DNA of 64,000 nt from contig NC_085073.1 of NCBI RefSeq assembly GCF_963662255.1, positions 6,751,598 to 6,815,597 of the forward strand, given 5' to 3'. Of the stretch, positions 23,298 through 35,400 are shown piece after piece. Numbering within the stretch: the stretch's first letter is position 1; every line of letters starts with the position of its first letter. A model generated the notes under the pieces. It was not told where the DNA came from and searched no databases. It was given only the letters and a program-made list of their open reading frames with translations. A program made the position numbers and the translations under genes. The DNA comes from Cinclus cinclus (taxonomy: Eukaryota; Chordata; Aves; Passeriformes; Cinclidae).

Positions 23298-26202
23298 CAA
23301 AATGACATCTGCCAAGTGGGCTCTTGAGTTTGGCTTCCTGGGGAAAAGTGCCTCCTTTCGGAGTCAACTTGCCTGCGGCCCATGCAGGGCTTTTGCCGAC
23401 AAAAATTCCATAAGGACGAGGATTTCTCCCAGACCAAAGCTGCCCCCTCCTCCAAACCTGGCTGCCATCGGAGGCCCAAACGCGCCCTACAAAATGACAC
23501 CTGCCAAGTGGGCTCTTGAGTTTGGCTTCTTGGGGGAAAGTGCCTCCTTTCAAAGCCAACTTGCCGGCGGCCCGTCCTGGGCTTGTGCCTACAAAAATTC
23601 CATAAGGACAAGGATTTCTCCCAGACCAAAGCTGCCCCCTCCTCCAAACCTGGCTGCCATCGGAGGCCCAAACGCGCCCTACAAAATGACATCTGCCAAG
23701 TGGGCTCTTGAGTTTGGCTTCTTGGGGAAAAGTGCCTCCTTTCGGAGTCAACTTGCCGGCGGCCCATGCAGGGCTTTTGCCTACAAAAATTCCATAAGGA
23801 CGAGGATTTCTCCCAGACCAAAGCTGCCCCCTCCTCCAAACCTGGCTGCCATCGGAGGCCCAAACGTGCCCTACAAAATGACATCTGCCAAGTGGGCTCT
23901 TGAGTTTGGCTTCTTGGGTGGAAGTGCCTCCTTTCAAAGCCAACTTGCCTGCGTCCCGTCCTGGGCTTTTGCCTACAAAAATTCCATAAGGACGAGGATT
24001 TCTCCCAGACCAAAGCTGCCCCCTCCTCCAAACCTGGCTGCCATCGGAGGCCCAAACGCGCCCTACAAAATGACATCTGCATTGTGGGTTCTTGAGTTTG
24101 GCTTCTTGGGGAAAAGTGCCTCCTTTCAAAGCCAACTTGCCTAACTTGCCTGCGGCCCATGCGGGGTTTTTGCCTACAAAAATTCCATAAGGACGAGGAT
24201 TTCTCCCAGACCAAAGCTGCCCCCTCCTCCAAACCTGGCTGCCATCGGAGGCCCAAACGTGCCCTACAAAATGACATCTGCCAAGTGGGCTCTTGAGTTT
24301 GGCTTTCTGGGGAAAAGTGCCTCCATTCGGAGTCAACTTGCCTGCGGCCCATGCAGGGCTTTTGCCTACAAAAATTCCATAAGGACGAGGATTTCTCCCA
24401 GACCAAAGCTGCCCCCTCCTCCAAACCTGGCTGCCATCGGAGGCCCAAACGTGCCCTAGAAAATGACATCTGCATTGTGGGCTCTTGAGTTTGGCTTCTT
24501 GGGTGGAAGTGCCTCCTTTCAAAGCCAACTTGCCTGCGGCCCGTCCTGGGCTTTTGCCTACAAAAATTCCATAAGGACGAGGATTTCTCCCAGACCAAAG
24601 CTTCCCCCTCCTCCAAACCTGGCTGCCATCGGAGGCCCAAACGCGCCCTACAAAATGACATCTGCCAAGTGGGCTCTTGAGTTTGGCTTCTTGGGGAAAA
24701 GTGAGTCATTTCAAAACCAACTTGCCTGCACCCGGTCCCAGGCTTTGGCTAAAAAAATTCCATAAGGACGAGGATTTCTCCCAGACCAAAGCTGCCCCCT
24801 CCTCCAAACCTAGCTGCCATCGGTGGCCCAAACGCGCCCTACAAAATGACATATGCCAAGTGGGCTCCTGAGTTTGGCTTCTTGGGGGAAAGTGCCTCCT
24901 TTCAAAGCCAACTTGCCTGCAGCCCGTGCTGGGCTTTAGACTACAAAAATTCCATAAGGACGAGGATTTCTCCCAGACCAAAGCTGCCCCCTCCTCCAAA
25001 CCTGGCTGCCATCGGAGGCCCAAACGCGCCCCACAAAATGACATCTGCATTGAGGGTTCTTGAGTTTGGCTTCTTGGGGAAAAGTGCCTCCTTTCGGAGC
25101 CAACTTGCCTAACTTGCCTGCGGCCCGTCCTGGGCTTTTGCCTACAAAAATTCCATAAGGATGAGGATTTCTCCCAGACCAAAGCTGCCCCCTCCTCCAA
25201 ACCTGGCTGCCATCGGAGGCCCAAACGCGCCCTACAAAATGACATCTGCATTGTGGGTTCTTGAGTTTGGCTTCTTGGGGAAAAGTGCCTCCTTTCAAAG
25301 CCAACTTGCCTAACTTGCCTGCGGCCCATGCGGGGTTTTTGCCTACAAAAATTCCATAAGGACGAGGATTTCTCCCAGACCAAAGCTGCCCCCTCCTCCA
25401 AACCTGGCTGCCATCAGAGGCCCAAACGCGCCCTACAAAATGACACCTGCCAAGTGGGCTCTTGAGTTTGGCTTCTTGGGGAATAGTGACTCCTTTCAAA
25501 ACCAACTTGCCTGCGTCCCGTCCCGGGCTTTTGCTACAAAAATTTCATAAGGACGAGGATTCCTCCCAGACCAAAGCTGCCCCCTCCTCCAAACCTGGCT
25601 GCCATCGGAGGCCCAAACGCGCCCTACAAAATGACATCTGCCAAGTGGGCTCTTGAGTTTGGCTTTCTGGGGAAAAGTGCCTCCTTTCGGAGTCAACTTG
25701 CCTGCGGCCCATGCAGGGCTTTTGCCTACAAAAATTCCATAAGGACGAGGATTTCTCCCAGACCAAAGCTGCCCCCTCCTCCAAACCTGGCTGCCATCGG
25801 AGGCCCAAACGCGCCCTACAAAATGACATCTGCATTGTGGGCTCTTGAGTTTGGCTTCTTGGGGGAAAGTGCCTCCTTTCAAAGCCAACTTGCCTGCGTC
25901 CCGTCCTGGGCTTGTGCCTACAAAAATTCCATAAGGACAAGGATTTCTCCCAGACCAAAGCTGCCCCCTCCTCCAAACCTGGCTGCCATCGGAGGCCCAA
26001 ACGCGCCCTACAAAATGACATCTGCCAAGTGGGCTCTTGAGTTTGGCTTCTTGGGGAAAAGTGCCTCCTTTCGGAGTCAACTTGCCGGCGGCCCATGCAG
26101 GGCTTTTGCCTACAAAAATTCCATAAGGACGAGGATTTCTCCCAGACCAAAGCTGCCCCCTCCTCCAAACCTGGCTGCCATCGGAGGCCCAAACGTGCCC
26201 TA
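23298..26202 (+). repeat. Mosaic segment with one recurring block
   Basis: Positions 23490-24841 match 36119-37470 at a constant offset of 12,629 bp, including a TGAGTCA site at 24702. The block is therefore a fragment of the long HOR found at 31-47 kb. The following three monomers (24842-25435) carry unusual changes, such as GACATATGCC and GGGCTCCTGAG near 24850 and AAGGATGAGG near 25158, and have no ordered match that I could find. The monomer 25436-25626 recurs at 28723-28913. Confidence 0.8.
25436..25626 (+). repeat. Rare monomer, first of two copies
   Basis: This 191-bp monomer carries the rare sequences GGGGAATAGTGAC and AAAAATTTCATAAGG. Only one other monomer, at 28723-28913, shares both. 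The two flank the partial third copy of the 6.8-kb block and lie 3,287 bp apart, so they may mark the ends of one amplification or insertion event. Confidence 0.8.
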
Positions 26203-28722
26203 CAAAATGACATCTGCCAAGTGGGCTCTTGAGTTTGGCTTCTTGGGTGGAAGTGCCTCCTTTCAAAGCCAACTTGCCTGCGGCCCGTCCTGGGCTTTTG
26301 CCTACAAAAATTCCATAAGGACGAGGATTTCTCCCAGACCAAAGCTGCCCCCTCCTCCAAACCTGGCTGCCATCGGAGGCCCAAACGCGCCCTACAAAAT
26401 GACACCTGCCAAGTGGGCTCTTGAGTTTGGCTTCTTGGGGAAAAGTGACTCCTTTCAAAACCAACTTGCCTGCGTCCCGTCCCGGGCTTTTGCTACAAAA
26501 ATTCCATAAGGACGAGGATTCCTCCCAGACCAAAGCTGCCCCCTCCTCCAAACCTGGCTGCCATCGGAGGCCCAAACGCGCCCTACAAAATGACATCTGC
26601 CAAGTGGGCTCTTGAGTTTGGCTTTCTGGGGAAAAGTGCCTCCTTTCGGAGTCAACTTGCCTGCGGCCCATGCAGGGCTTTTGCCTACAAAAATTCCATA
26701 AGGACGAGGATTTCTCCCAGACCAAAGCTGCCCCCTCCTCCAAACCTGGCTGCCATCGGAGGCCCAAACGTGCCCTACAAAATGACATCTGCATTGTGGG
26801 CTCTTGAGTTTGGCTTCTTGGGTGGAAGTACCTCCTTTCAAAGCCAACTTGCCTGCGGCCCGTCCTGGGCTTTTGCCTACAAAAATTCCATAAGGACGAG
26901 GATTTCTCCCAGACCAAAGCTGCCCCCTCCTCCAAACCTGGCTGCCATCGGAGGCCCAAACGTGCCCTACAAAATGACACCTGCCAAGTGGGCTCTTGAG
27001 TTTGGCTTCTTGGGGAAAAGTGACTCCTTTCAAAACCAACTTGCCTGTGTCCCGTCCCGGGCTTTTGCTACAAAAATTCCATAAGGACGAGGATTCCTCC
27101 CACACCAAAGCTGCCCCCTCCTCCAAACCTGGCTGCCATCGGAGGCCCAAACGCGCCCTACAAAATGACATCTGCCAAGTGGGCTCTTGAGTTTGGCTTC
27201 CTGGGTAAAAGTGCCTCCTTTCGGAGTCAACTTGCCTAACTTGCCTGCCGCCCATGCGGGGTTTTTGCCTACAAAAATTCCATAAGGACGAGGATTTCTC
27301 CCAGACCAAAGCTGCCCCCTCCTCCAAACCTGGCTGCCATCGGAGGCCCAAACGCGCCCTACAAAATGACACCTGCCAAGTGGGCTCTTGAGTTTGGCTT
27401 CTTGGGGAAAAGTGACTCCTTTCAAAACCAACTTGCCTGCGACCTGTCCCGGGCTTTTGCTACAAAAATTCCATAAGGACGAGGATTCCTCCCAGACCAA
27501 AGCTGCCCCCTCCTCCAAACCTGGCTGCCATCGGAGGCCCAAACGCGCCCTACAAAATGACATCTGCCAAGTGGGCTCTTGAGTTTGGCTTCTTGGGGAA
27601 AAGTGCCTCCTTTCGGAGTCAACTCGCCGGCGGCCCATGCAGGGCTTTTGCCTCCAAAAATTCCATAAGGACGAGGATTTCTCCCAGACCAAAGCTGCCC
27701 CCTCCTCCAAACCTGGCTGCCATCGGAGGCCCAAACGTGCCCTACAAAATGACATCTGCCAAGTGGGCTCTTGAGTTTGGCTTCTTGGGTGGAAGTGCCT
27801 CCTTTCAAAGCCAACTTGCCTGCGGCCCGTCCTGGGCTTTTGCCTACAAAAATTCCAGAAGGACGAGGATTTCTCCCAGACCAAAGCTGCCCCCTCCTCC
27901 AAACCTGGCTGCCATCGGAGGCCCAAACGCGCCCTACAAAATGACACCTGCCAAGTGGGCTCTTGAGTTTGGCTTCTTGGGGAAAAGTGACTCCTTTCGG
28001 AGCCAACTTGCCTAACTAGCCTGCGGCCTGTGCTGGGCTTTTGCCTACAAAAATTCCATAAGGACGAGGATTTCTCCCAGACCAAAGCTGCCCCCTCCTC
28101 CAAACCTGGCTGCCATCGGAGGCCCAAACGTGCCCTACAAAATGACATCTGCCAAGTGGGCTCTTGAGTTTGGGTTCTTGGGTGGAAGTGCCTCCATTCA
28201 AAGCCAACTTGCCTGCGGCCCGTCCTGGGCTTTTGCCTACAAAAATTCCATAAGGACGAGGATTTCTCCCAGACCAAAGCTGCCCCCTCCTCCAAACCTG
28301 GCTGCCATCGGAGGCCCAAACGCGCCCTACAAAATGACATCTGCCAAGTTCGCTCTTGAGTTTGGCTTCTTGCGGAACAGTGCCTCCTTTCAAAGCCAAC
28401 TTGCCGAACTAGCCTGCGGCCCGTGCTGGGCTTTAGACTACAAAAATTCCATAAGGACGAGGATTTCTCCCAGACCAAAGCTGCCCCCTCCTCCAAACCT
28501 GGCTGCCATCGGAGGCCCAAACGCGCCCTACAAAATGACATCTGCCAAGTGGGCTCTTGAGTTTGGCTTCCTGGGGAAAAGTGCCTCCTTTCGGAGTCAA
28601 CTTGCCTGCGGCCCATGCAGGGCTTTTGCCGACAAAAATTCCATAAGGACGAGGATTTCTCCCAGACCAAAGCTGCCCCCTCCTCCAAACCTGGCTGCCA
28701 TCAGAGGCCCAAACGCGCCCTA
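26203..28722 (+). repeat. 6.8-kb block, partial third copy
   Basis: This segment matches 20970-23489 of unit B at a constant offset of 5,233 bp, including the private TTGCCGAACTAGCC near 28403 and CAAGTTCGCTC near 28346. Local differences include GCGACCTGTCCCGGGC near 27440, AATTCCAGAAGG near 27850 and GAGTTTGGGTTC near 28168. It starts and ends abruptly at monomer boundaries. Confidence 0.88.
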
Positions 28723-28913
28723 CAAAATGACACCTGCCAAGTGGGCTCTTGAGTTTGGCTTCTTGGGGAATAGTGACTCCTTTCAAAACCAACTTGCCTG
28801 CGTCCCGTCCCGGGCTTTTGCCACAAAAATTTCATAAGGACGAGGATTCCTCCCAGACCAAAGCTGCCCCCTCCTCCAAACCTGGCTGCCATCGGAGGCC
28901 CAAACGCGCCCTA
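28723..28913 (+). repeat. Rare monomer, second of two copies
   Basis: This is the twin of 25436-25626, with the same GGGGAATAGTGAC and AAAAATTTCATAAGG changes. It differs by TTTTGCCACAAAAA in place of TTTTGCTACAAAAA. It sits exactly between the partial third copy of the 6.8-kb block and the 1.56-kb duplication. Confidence 0.8.
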
Positions 28914-30475
28914 CAAAATGACACCTGCCAAGTGGGCTCTTGAGTTTGGCTTCTTGGGGAAAAGTGACTCCTTTCGGAGCCAACTTGCCTAACTAGCCAG
29001 CGGCCTGTGCTGGGCTTTTGCCTACAAAAATTCCATAAGGACGAGGATTTCTCCCAGACCAAAGCTGCCCCCTCCTCCAAACCTGGCTGCCATCGGAGGC
29101 CCAAACGTGCCCTACAAAATGACATCTGCCAAGTGGGCTCTTGAGTTTGGCTTCTTGGGTGGAAGTGCCTCCATTCAAAGCCAACTTGCCTGCGGCCAGT
29201 CCTGGGCTTTTGCCTACAAAAATTCCATAAGGACGAGGATTTCTCCCAGACCAAAGCTGCCCCCTCCTCCAAACCTGGCTGCCATCGGAGGCCCAAACGC
29301 GCCCTACAAAATGACATCTGCCAAGTGGGCTCTTGAGTTTGGCTTCTTGCGGAACAGTGCCTCCTTTCAAAGCCAACTTGCCTAACTAGCCTGCGGCCCG
29401 TGCTGGGCTTTAGACTACAAAAATTCCATAAGGACGAGGATTTCTCCCAGACCAAAGCTGCCCCCTCCTCCAAACCTGGCTGCCATCAGAGGCCCAAACG
29501 CGCCCCACAAAATGACACCTGCCTAGTGGGCTCTTGAGTTTGGCTTCTTGGGGAAAAGTGCCTCCATTCAAAACCAACTTGCCTGTGTCCCGTCCCGGGC
29601 TTTTGCTACAAAAATTCCATAAGGACGAGGATTCCTCCCAGACCAAAGCGGCCCCCTCCTCCAAACCTGGCTGCCATCGGAGGCCCAAACGCGCCCTACA
29701 AAATGACATCTGCCAAGTGGGCTCTTGAGTTTGGCTTCCTGGGGAAAAGTGCCTCCTTTCGGAGTCAACTTGCCTGCGGCCCATACAGGGCTTTTGCCAA
29801 CAAAAATTCCATAAGGACGAGGATTTCTCCCAGACCAAAGCTGCCCCCTCCTCCAAACCTGGCTGCCATCGGAGGCCCAAACGCGCCCTACAAAATGACA
29901 CCTGCCAAGTGGGCTCTTGAGTTTGGCTTCTTGGGGGAAAGTGCCTCCTTTCAAAGCCAACTTACCTAACTTGCCTGCGGCCCATGCGGGGTTTTTGCCT
30001 ACAAAAATTCCATAAGGACGAGGATTCCTCCCACACCAAAGCTGCCCCCTCCTCCAAACCTGGCTGCCATCGGAGGCCCAAACGCGCCCTACAAAATGAC
30101 ATCTGCCAAGTGGGCTCTTGAGTTTGGCTTCCTGGGGAAAAGTGCCTCCTTTCGGAGTCAACTTGCCTGCGGCCCATGCAGGGCTTTTGCCGACAAAAAT
30201 TCCATAAGGACGAGGATTTCTCCCAGACCAAAGCTGCCCCCTCCTCCAAACCTGGCTGCCATCGGAGGCCCAAACGTGCCCGACAAAATGACATCTGCCA
30301 AGTGGGCTCTTGAGTTTGGCTTCTTGGGTGGAAGTGCCTCCTTTCAAAGCCAACTTGCCTGCGGCCCGTCCTGGGCTTTTGCCTACAAAAATTCTATAAG
30401 GACGAGGATTTCTCCCAGACCAAAGCTGCCCCCTCCTCCAAACCTGGCTGCCATCGTAGGCCCAAACGCGCCCTA
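28914..30475 (+). repeat. 1.56-kb local duplication, unit 1
   Basis: Positions 28914-29698 match 30476-31259 at an offset of 1,562 bp (1,561 after a one-base loss in a C run near 30821). The shared first monomers carry CTAGCCAGCGGCCTGTGC, also seen at 11553 and 18337. The order here therefore comes from the 6.8-kb block family. Private changes include GCGGCCAGTCC near 29195, CAAAGCGGCCCC near 29645 and GCCAACAAAAATTCC near 29797. Confidence 0.83.
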
Positions 30476-31259
30476 CAAAATGACATCTGCCAAGTGGGCT
30501 CTTGAGTTTGGCTTCTTGGGGAAAAGTGACTCCTTTCGGAGCCAACTTGCCTAACTAGCCAGCGGCCTGTGCTGGGCTTTTGCCTACAAAAATTCCATAA
30601 GGACGAGGATTTCTCCCAGACCAAAGCTGCCCCCTCCTCCAAACCTGGCTGCCATCGGAGGCCCAAACGTGCCCTACAAAATGACATCTGCCAAGTGGGC
30701 TCTTGAGTTTGGCTTCTTGGGTGGAAGTGCCTCCATTCAAAGCCAAGTTGCCTGCGGCCCGTCCTGGGCTTTTGCCTACAAAAATTCCATAAGGACGAGG
30801 ATTTCTCCCAGACCAAAGCTGCCCCTCCTCCAAACCTGGCTGCCATCGGAGGCCCAAACGCGCCCTACAAAATGACATCTGCCAAGTGGGCTCTTGAGTT
30901 TGGCTTCTTGCGGAACAGTGCCTCCTTTCAAAGCCAACTTGCCTAACTAGCCTGCGGCCCGTGCTGGGCTTTAGACTACAAAAATTCCATAAGGACGAGG
31001 ATTTCTCCCAGACCAAAGCTGCCCCCTCCTCCAAACCTGGCTGCCATCAGAGGCCCAAACGCGCCCCACAAAATGACACCTGCCTAGTGGGCTCTTGAGT
31101 TTGGCTTCTTGGGGAAAAGTGACTCCTTTCAAAACCAACTTGCCTGTGTCCCGTCCCGGGCTTTTGCTACAAAAATTCCATAAGGACGAGGATTCCTCCC
31201 AGACCAAAGCTGCCCCCTCCTCCAAACCTGGCTGCCATCGGAGGCCCAAACGCGCCCTA
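30476..31259 (+). repeat. 1.56-kb local duplication, truncated unit 2
   Basis: These four monomers match 28914-29698 in order and length, except for one fewer C in CTGCCCCTCC near 30821. At 31260 the sequence switches to the long HOR family. The junction falls at a monomer boundary within the resolution possible by eye. Confidence 0.83.
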
Positions 31260-32419
31260 CAAAATGACACCTGCCAAGTGGGCTCTTGAGTTTGGCTTCT
31301 TGGGGGAAAGTGCCTCCTTTCAAAGCCAACTTGCCGGCGGCCCGTCCTGGGCTTGTGCCTACAAAAATTCCATAAGGACAAGGATTTCTCCCAGACCAAA
31401 GCTGCCCCCTCCTCCAAACCTGGCTGCCATCGGAGGCCCAAACGCGCCCTACAAAATGACATCTGCCAAGTGGGCTCTTGAGTTTGGCTTCTTGGGGAAA
31501 AGTGCCTCCTTTCGGAGTCAACTTGCCGGCGGCCCATGCAGGGCTTTTGCCTACAAAAATTCCATAAGGACGAGGATTTCTCCCAGACCAAAGCTGCCCC
31601 CTCCTCCAAACCTGGCTGCCATCGGAGGCCCAAACGTGCCCTACAAAATGACATCTGCCAAGTGGGCTCTTGAGTTTGGCTTCTTGGGTGGAAGTGCCTC
31701 CTTTCAAAGCCAACTTGCCTGCAGCCCGTCCTGGGCTTTTGCCTACAAAAATTCCATAAGGACGAGGATTCCTCCCAGACCAAAGCTGCCCCCTCCTCCA
31801 AACCTGGCTGCCATCGGAGGCCCAAACGCGCCCTACAAAATGACATCTGCATTGTGGGTTCTTGAGTTTGGCTTCTTGGGGAAAAGTGCCTCCTTTCAAA
31901 GCCAACTTGCCTAACTTGCCTGCGGCCCATGCGGGGTTTTTGCCTAAAAAAATTCCATAAGGACGAGGATTTCTCCCAGACCAAAGCTGCCCCCTCCTCC
32001 AAACCTGGCTGCCATCGGAGGCCCAAACGCGCCCTACAAAATGACACCTGCCAAGTGGGCTCTTGAGTTTGGCTTCTTGGGGAAAAGTGACTCCTTTCAA
32101 AACCAACTTGCCTGCGTCCCGTCCCGGGCTTTTGCTACAAAAATTCCATAAGGACGAGGATTCCTCCCAGACCAAAGCTGCCCCCTCCTGCAAACCTGGC
32201 TGCCATCGGAGGCCCAAACGCGCCCTACAAAATGACACCTGCCAAGTGGGCTCTTGAGTTTGGCTTTCTGGGGAAAAGTGCCTCCTTTCGGAGTCAACTT
32301 GCCGGCGGCCCCTGCAGGGCTTTTGCCTACAAAAATTCCATAAGGACGAGGATTTCTCCCAGACCAAAGCTGCCCCCTCCTCCAAACCTGGCTGCCATCG
32401 GAGGCCCAAACGTGCCCTA
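31260..32419 (+). repeat. Long HOR, partial upstream copy
   Basis: This segment matches 36119-37087 at an offset of 4,859 bp up to about 31950 and 4,668 bp afterwards, because copy A lacks one 191-bp monomer present here. Shared private features are GCCTAAAAAAATTCC (31943 and 36801), CTCCTGCAAACC (near 32185 and 36853) and CCCCTGCAGGGC (near 32308 and 36976). Confidence 0.88.
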
Positions 32420-35400
32420 GAAAACGACATCTGCATTGTGGGCTCTTGAGTTTGGCTTCTTGGGTGGAAGTACCTCCTTTCAAAGCCAACTTGCCTGCGG
32501 CCCGTCCTGGGCTTTTGCCTACAAAAATTCCATAAGGACGAGGATTTCTCCCAGACCAAAGCTTCCCCCTCCTCCAAACCTGGCTGCCATCGGAGGCCCA
32601 AACGCGCCCTACAAAATGACATCTGCCAAGTGGGCTCTTGAGTTTGGCTTCTTGGGGAAAAGTGAGTCATTTCAAAACCAACTTGCCTGCACCCGGTCCC
32701 GGGCTTTGGCTACAAAAATTCCATAAGGACGAGGATTTCTCCCAGACCAAAGCTGCCCCCTCCTCCAAACCTGGCTGCCATCAGAGGCCCAAACGCGCCC
32801 CAGAAAATGACATCTGCATTGAGGGTTCTTGAGTTTGGCTTCTTGGGGAAAAGTGCCTCCTTTCGGAGCCAACTTGCCTAACTTGCCTGCGGCCCGTCCT
32901 GGGCTTTTGATTACAAAAATTCCATAAGGACGAGGATTTCTCCCAGACCAAAGCTGCCCCCTCCTCCAAACCTGGCTGCCATCGGAGGCCCAAACGTGCC
33001 CTACAAAATGACACCTGCCAAGTGGGCTCTTGAGTTTGGCTTCTTGGGGAAAAGTGACTCCTTTCAAAACCAACTTGCCTGTGTCCCGTCCCGGGCTTTT
33101 GCTACAAAAATTCCATAAGGACGAGGATTCCTCCCACACCAAAGCTGCCCCCTCCTCCAAACCTGGCTGCCATCGGAGGCCCAAACGCGCCCTACAAAAT
33201 GACATCTGCATTGTGGGTTCTTGAGTTTGGCTTCTTGGGGAAAAGTGCCTCCTTTCAAAGCCAACTTGCCTAACTTGCCTGCCGCCCATGCGGGGTTTTT
33301 GCCTACAAAAATTCCATAAGGACGAGGATTTCTCCCAGACCAAAGCTGCCCCCTCCTCCAAACCTGGCTGCCATCGGAGGCCCAAACGCGCCCTACAAAA
33401 TGACACCTGCCAAGTGGGCTCTTGAGTTTGGCTTCTTGGGTGGAAGTGCCTCCTTTCAAAGCCAACTTGCCTGCGGCCCGTCCTGGGCTTTTGCCTGCAA
33501 AAATTCCATAAGGACGAGGATTTCTCCCAGACCAAAGCTGCCCCCTCCTCCAAACCTGGCTGCCATCGTAGGCCCAAATGCGCCCTACAAAATGACACCT
33601 GCCAAGTGGGCTCTTGAGTTTGGCTTCTTGGGGAAAAGTGACTCCTTTCGGAGCCAACTTGCCTAACTAGCCTGCGGCCTGTGCTGGGCTTTTGCCTACA
33701 AAAATTCCATAAGGACGAGGATTTCTCCCAGACCAAAGCTGCCCCCTCCTCCAAACCTGGCTGCCATCGGAGGCCCAAACGTGCCCTACAAAATGACATC
33801 TGCCAAGTGGGCTCTTGAGTTTGGCTTCTTGGGTGGAAGTGCCTCCATTCAAAGCCAACTTGCCTGCGGCCCGTCCTGGGCTTTTGCCTACAAAAATTCC
33901 ATAAGGACGAGGATTTCTCCCAGACCAAAGCTGCCCCCTCCTCCAAACCTGGCTGCCATCGGAGGCCCAAACGCGCCCTACAAAATGACATCTGCCAAGT
34001 GGGCTCTTGAGTTTGGCTTCTTGCGGAACAGTGCCTCCTTTCAAAGCCAACTTGCCTAACTAGCCTGCGGCCCGTGCTGGGCTTTAGACTACAAAAATTC
34101 CATAAGGACGAGGATTTCTCCCAGACCAAAGCTGCCCCCTCCTCCAAACCTGGCTGCCATCAGAGGCCCAAACGCGCCCCACAAAATGACACCTGCCTAG
34201 TGGGCTCTTGAGTTTGGCTTCTTGGGGAAAAGTGACTCCTTTCAAAACCAACTTGCCTGTGTCCCGTCCCGGGCTTTTGCTACAAAAATTCCATAAGGAC
34301 GAGGATTCCTCCCAGACCAAAGCTGCCCCCTCCTCCAAACCTGGCTGCCATCGGAGGCCCAAACGCGCCCTACAAAATGACATCTGCCAAGTGGGCTCTT
34401 GAGTTTGGCTTCCTGGGGAAAAGTGCCTCCTTTCGGAGTCAACTTGCCTGCGGCCCATACAGGGCTTTTGCCGACAAAAATTCCATAAGGACGAGGATTT
34501 CTCCCAGACCAAAGCTGCCCCCTCCTCCAAACCTGGCTGCCATCGGAGGCCCAAACGCGCCCTACAAAATGACACCTGCCAAGTGGGCTCTTGAGTTTGG
34601 CTTCTTGGGGGAAAGTGCCTCCTTTCAAAGCCAACTTGCCGGCGGCCCGTCCTGGGCTTGTGCCTACAAAAATTCCATAAGGACAAGGATTTCTCCCAGA
34701 CCAAAGCTGCCCCCTCCTCCAAACCTGGCTGCCATCGGAGGCCCAAACGCGCCCTACAAAATGACATCTGCCAAGTGGGCTCTTGAGTTTGGCTTCTTGG
34801 GGAAAAGTGCCTCCTTTCGGAGTCAAGTTGCCGGCGGCCCATGCAGGGCTTTTGCCTACAAAAATTCCATAAGGACAAGGATTTCTCCCAGACCAAAGCT
34901 GCCCCCTCCTCCAAACCTGGCTGCCATCGGAGGCCCAAACGCGCCCTACAAAATGACATCTGCATTGTGGGTTCTTGAGTTTGGCTTCTTGGGGAAAAGT
35001 GCCTCATTTCAAAGCCAACTTACCTAACTTGCCTGCGGCCCATGCGGGGTTTTTGCCTACAAAAATTCCATAAGGACGAGGATTTCTCCCAGACCAAAGC
35101 TGCCCCCTCCTCCAAACCTGGCTGCCATCGGAAGCCCAAACGCGCCCTACAAAATGACATCTGCCAAGTGGGCTCTTGAGTTTGGCTTCCTGGGGAAAAG
35201 TGCCTCCTTTCGGAGTCAACTTGCCTGCGGCCCATGCAGGGCTTTTGCCGAAAAAAATTCCATAAGGACGAGGATTTCTCCCAGACCAAAGCTGCCCCCT
35301 CCTCCAAACCTGGCTGCCATCGGAGGCCCAAACGCGCCCTACAAAATGACACCTGCCAAGTGGGCTCTTGAGTTTGGCTTCTTGGGGGAAAGTGCCTCCT

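Noticed and set aside
32300..32320. CCCCTGCAGGGC palindrome as a possible regulatory site
   Set aside because: It arises from one base change (CCATGCAGG to CCCTGCAGG) in one HOR position (also near 36976 and 41452) and matches no specific regulatory element.
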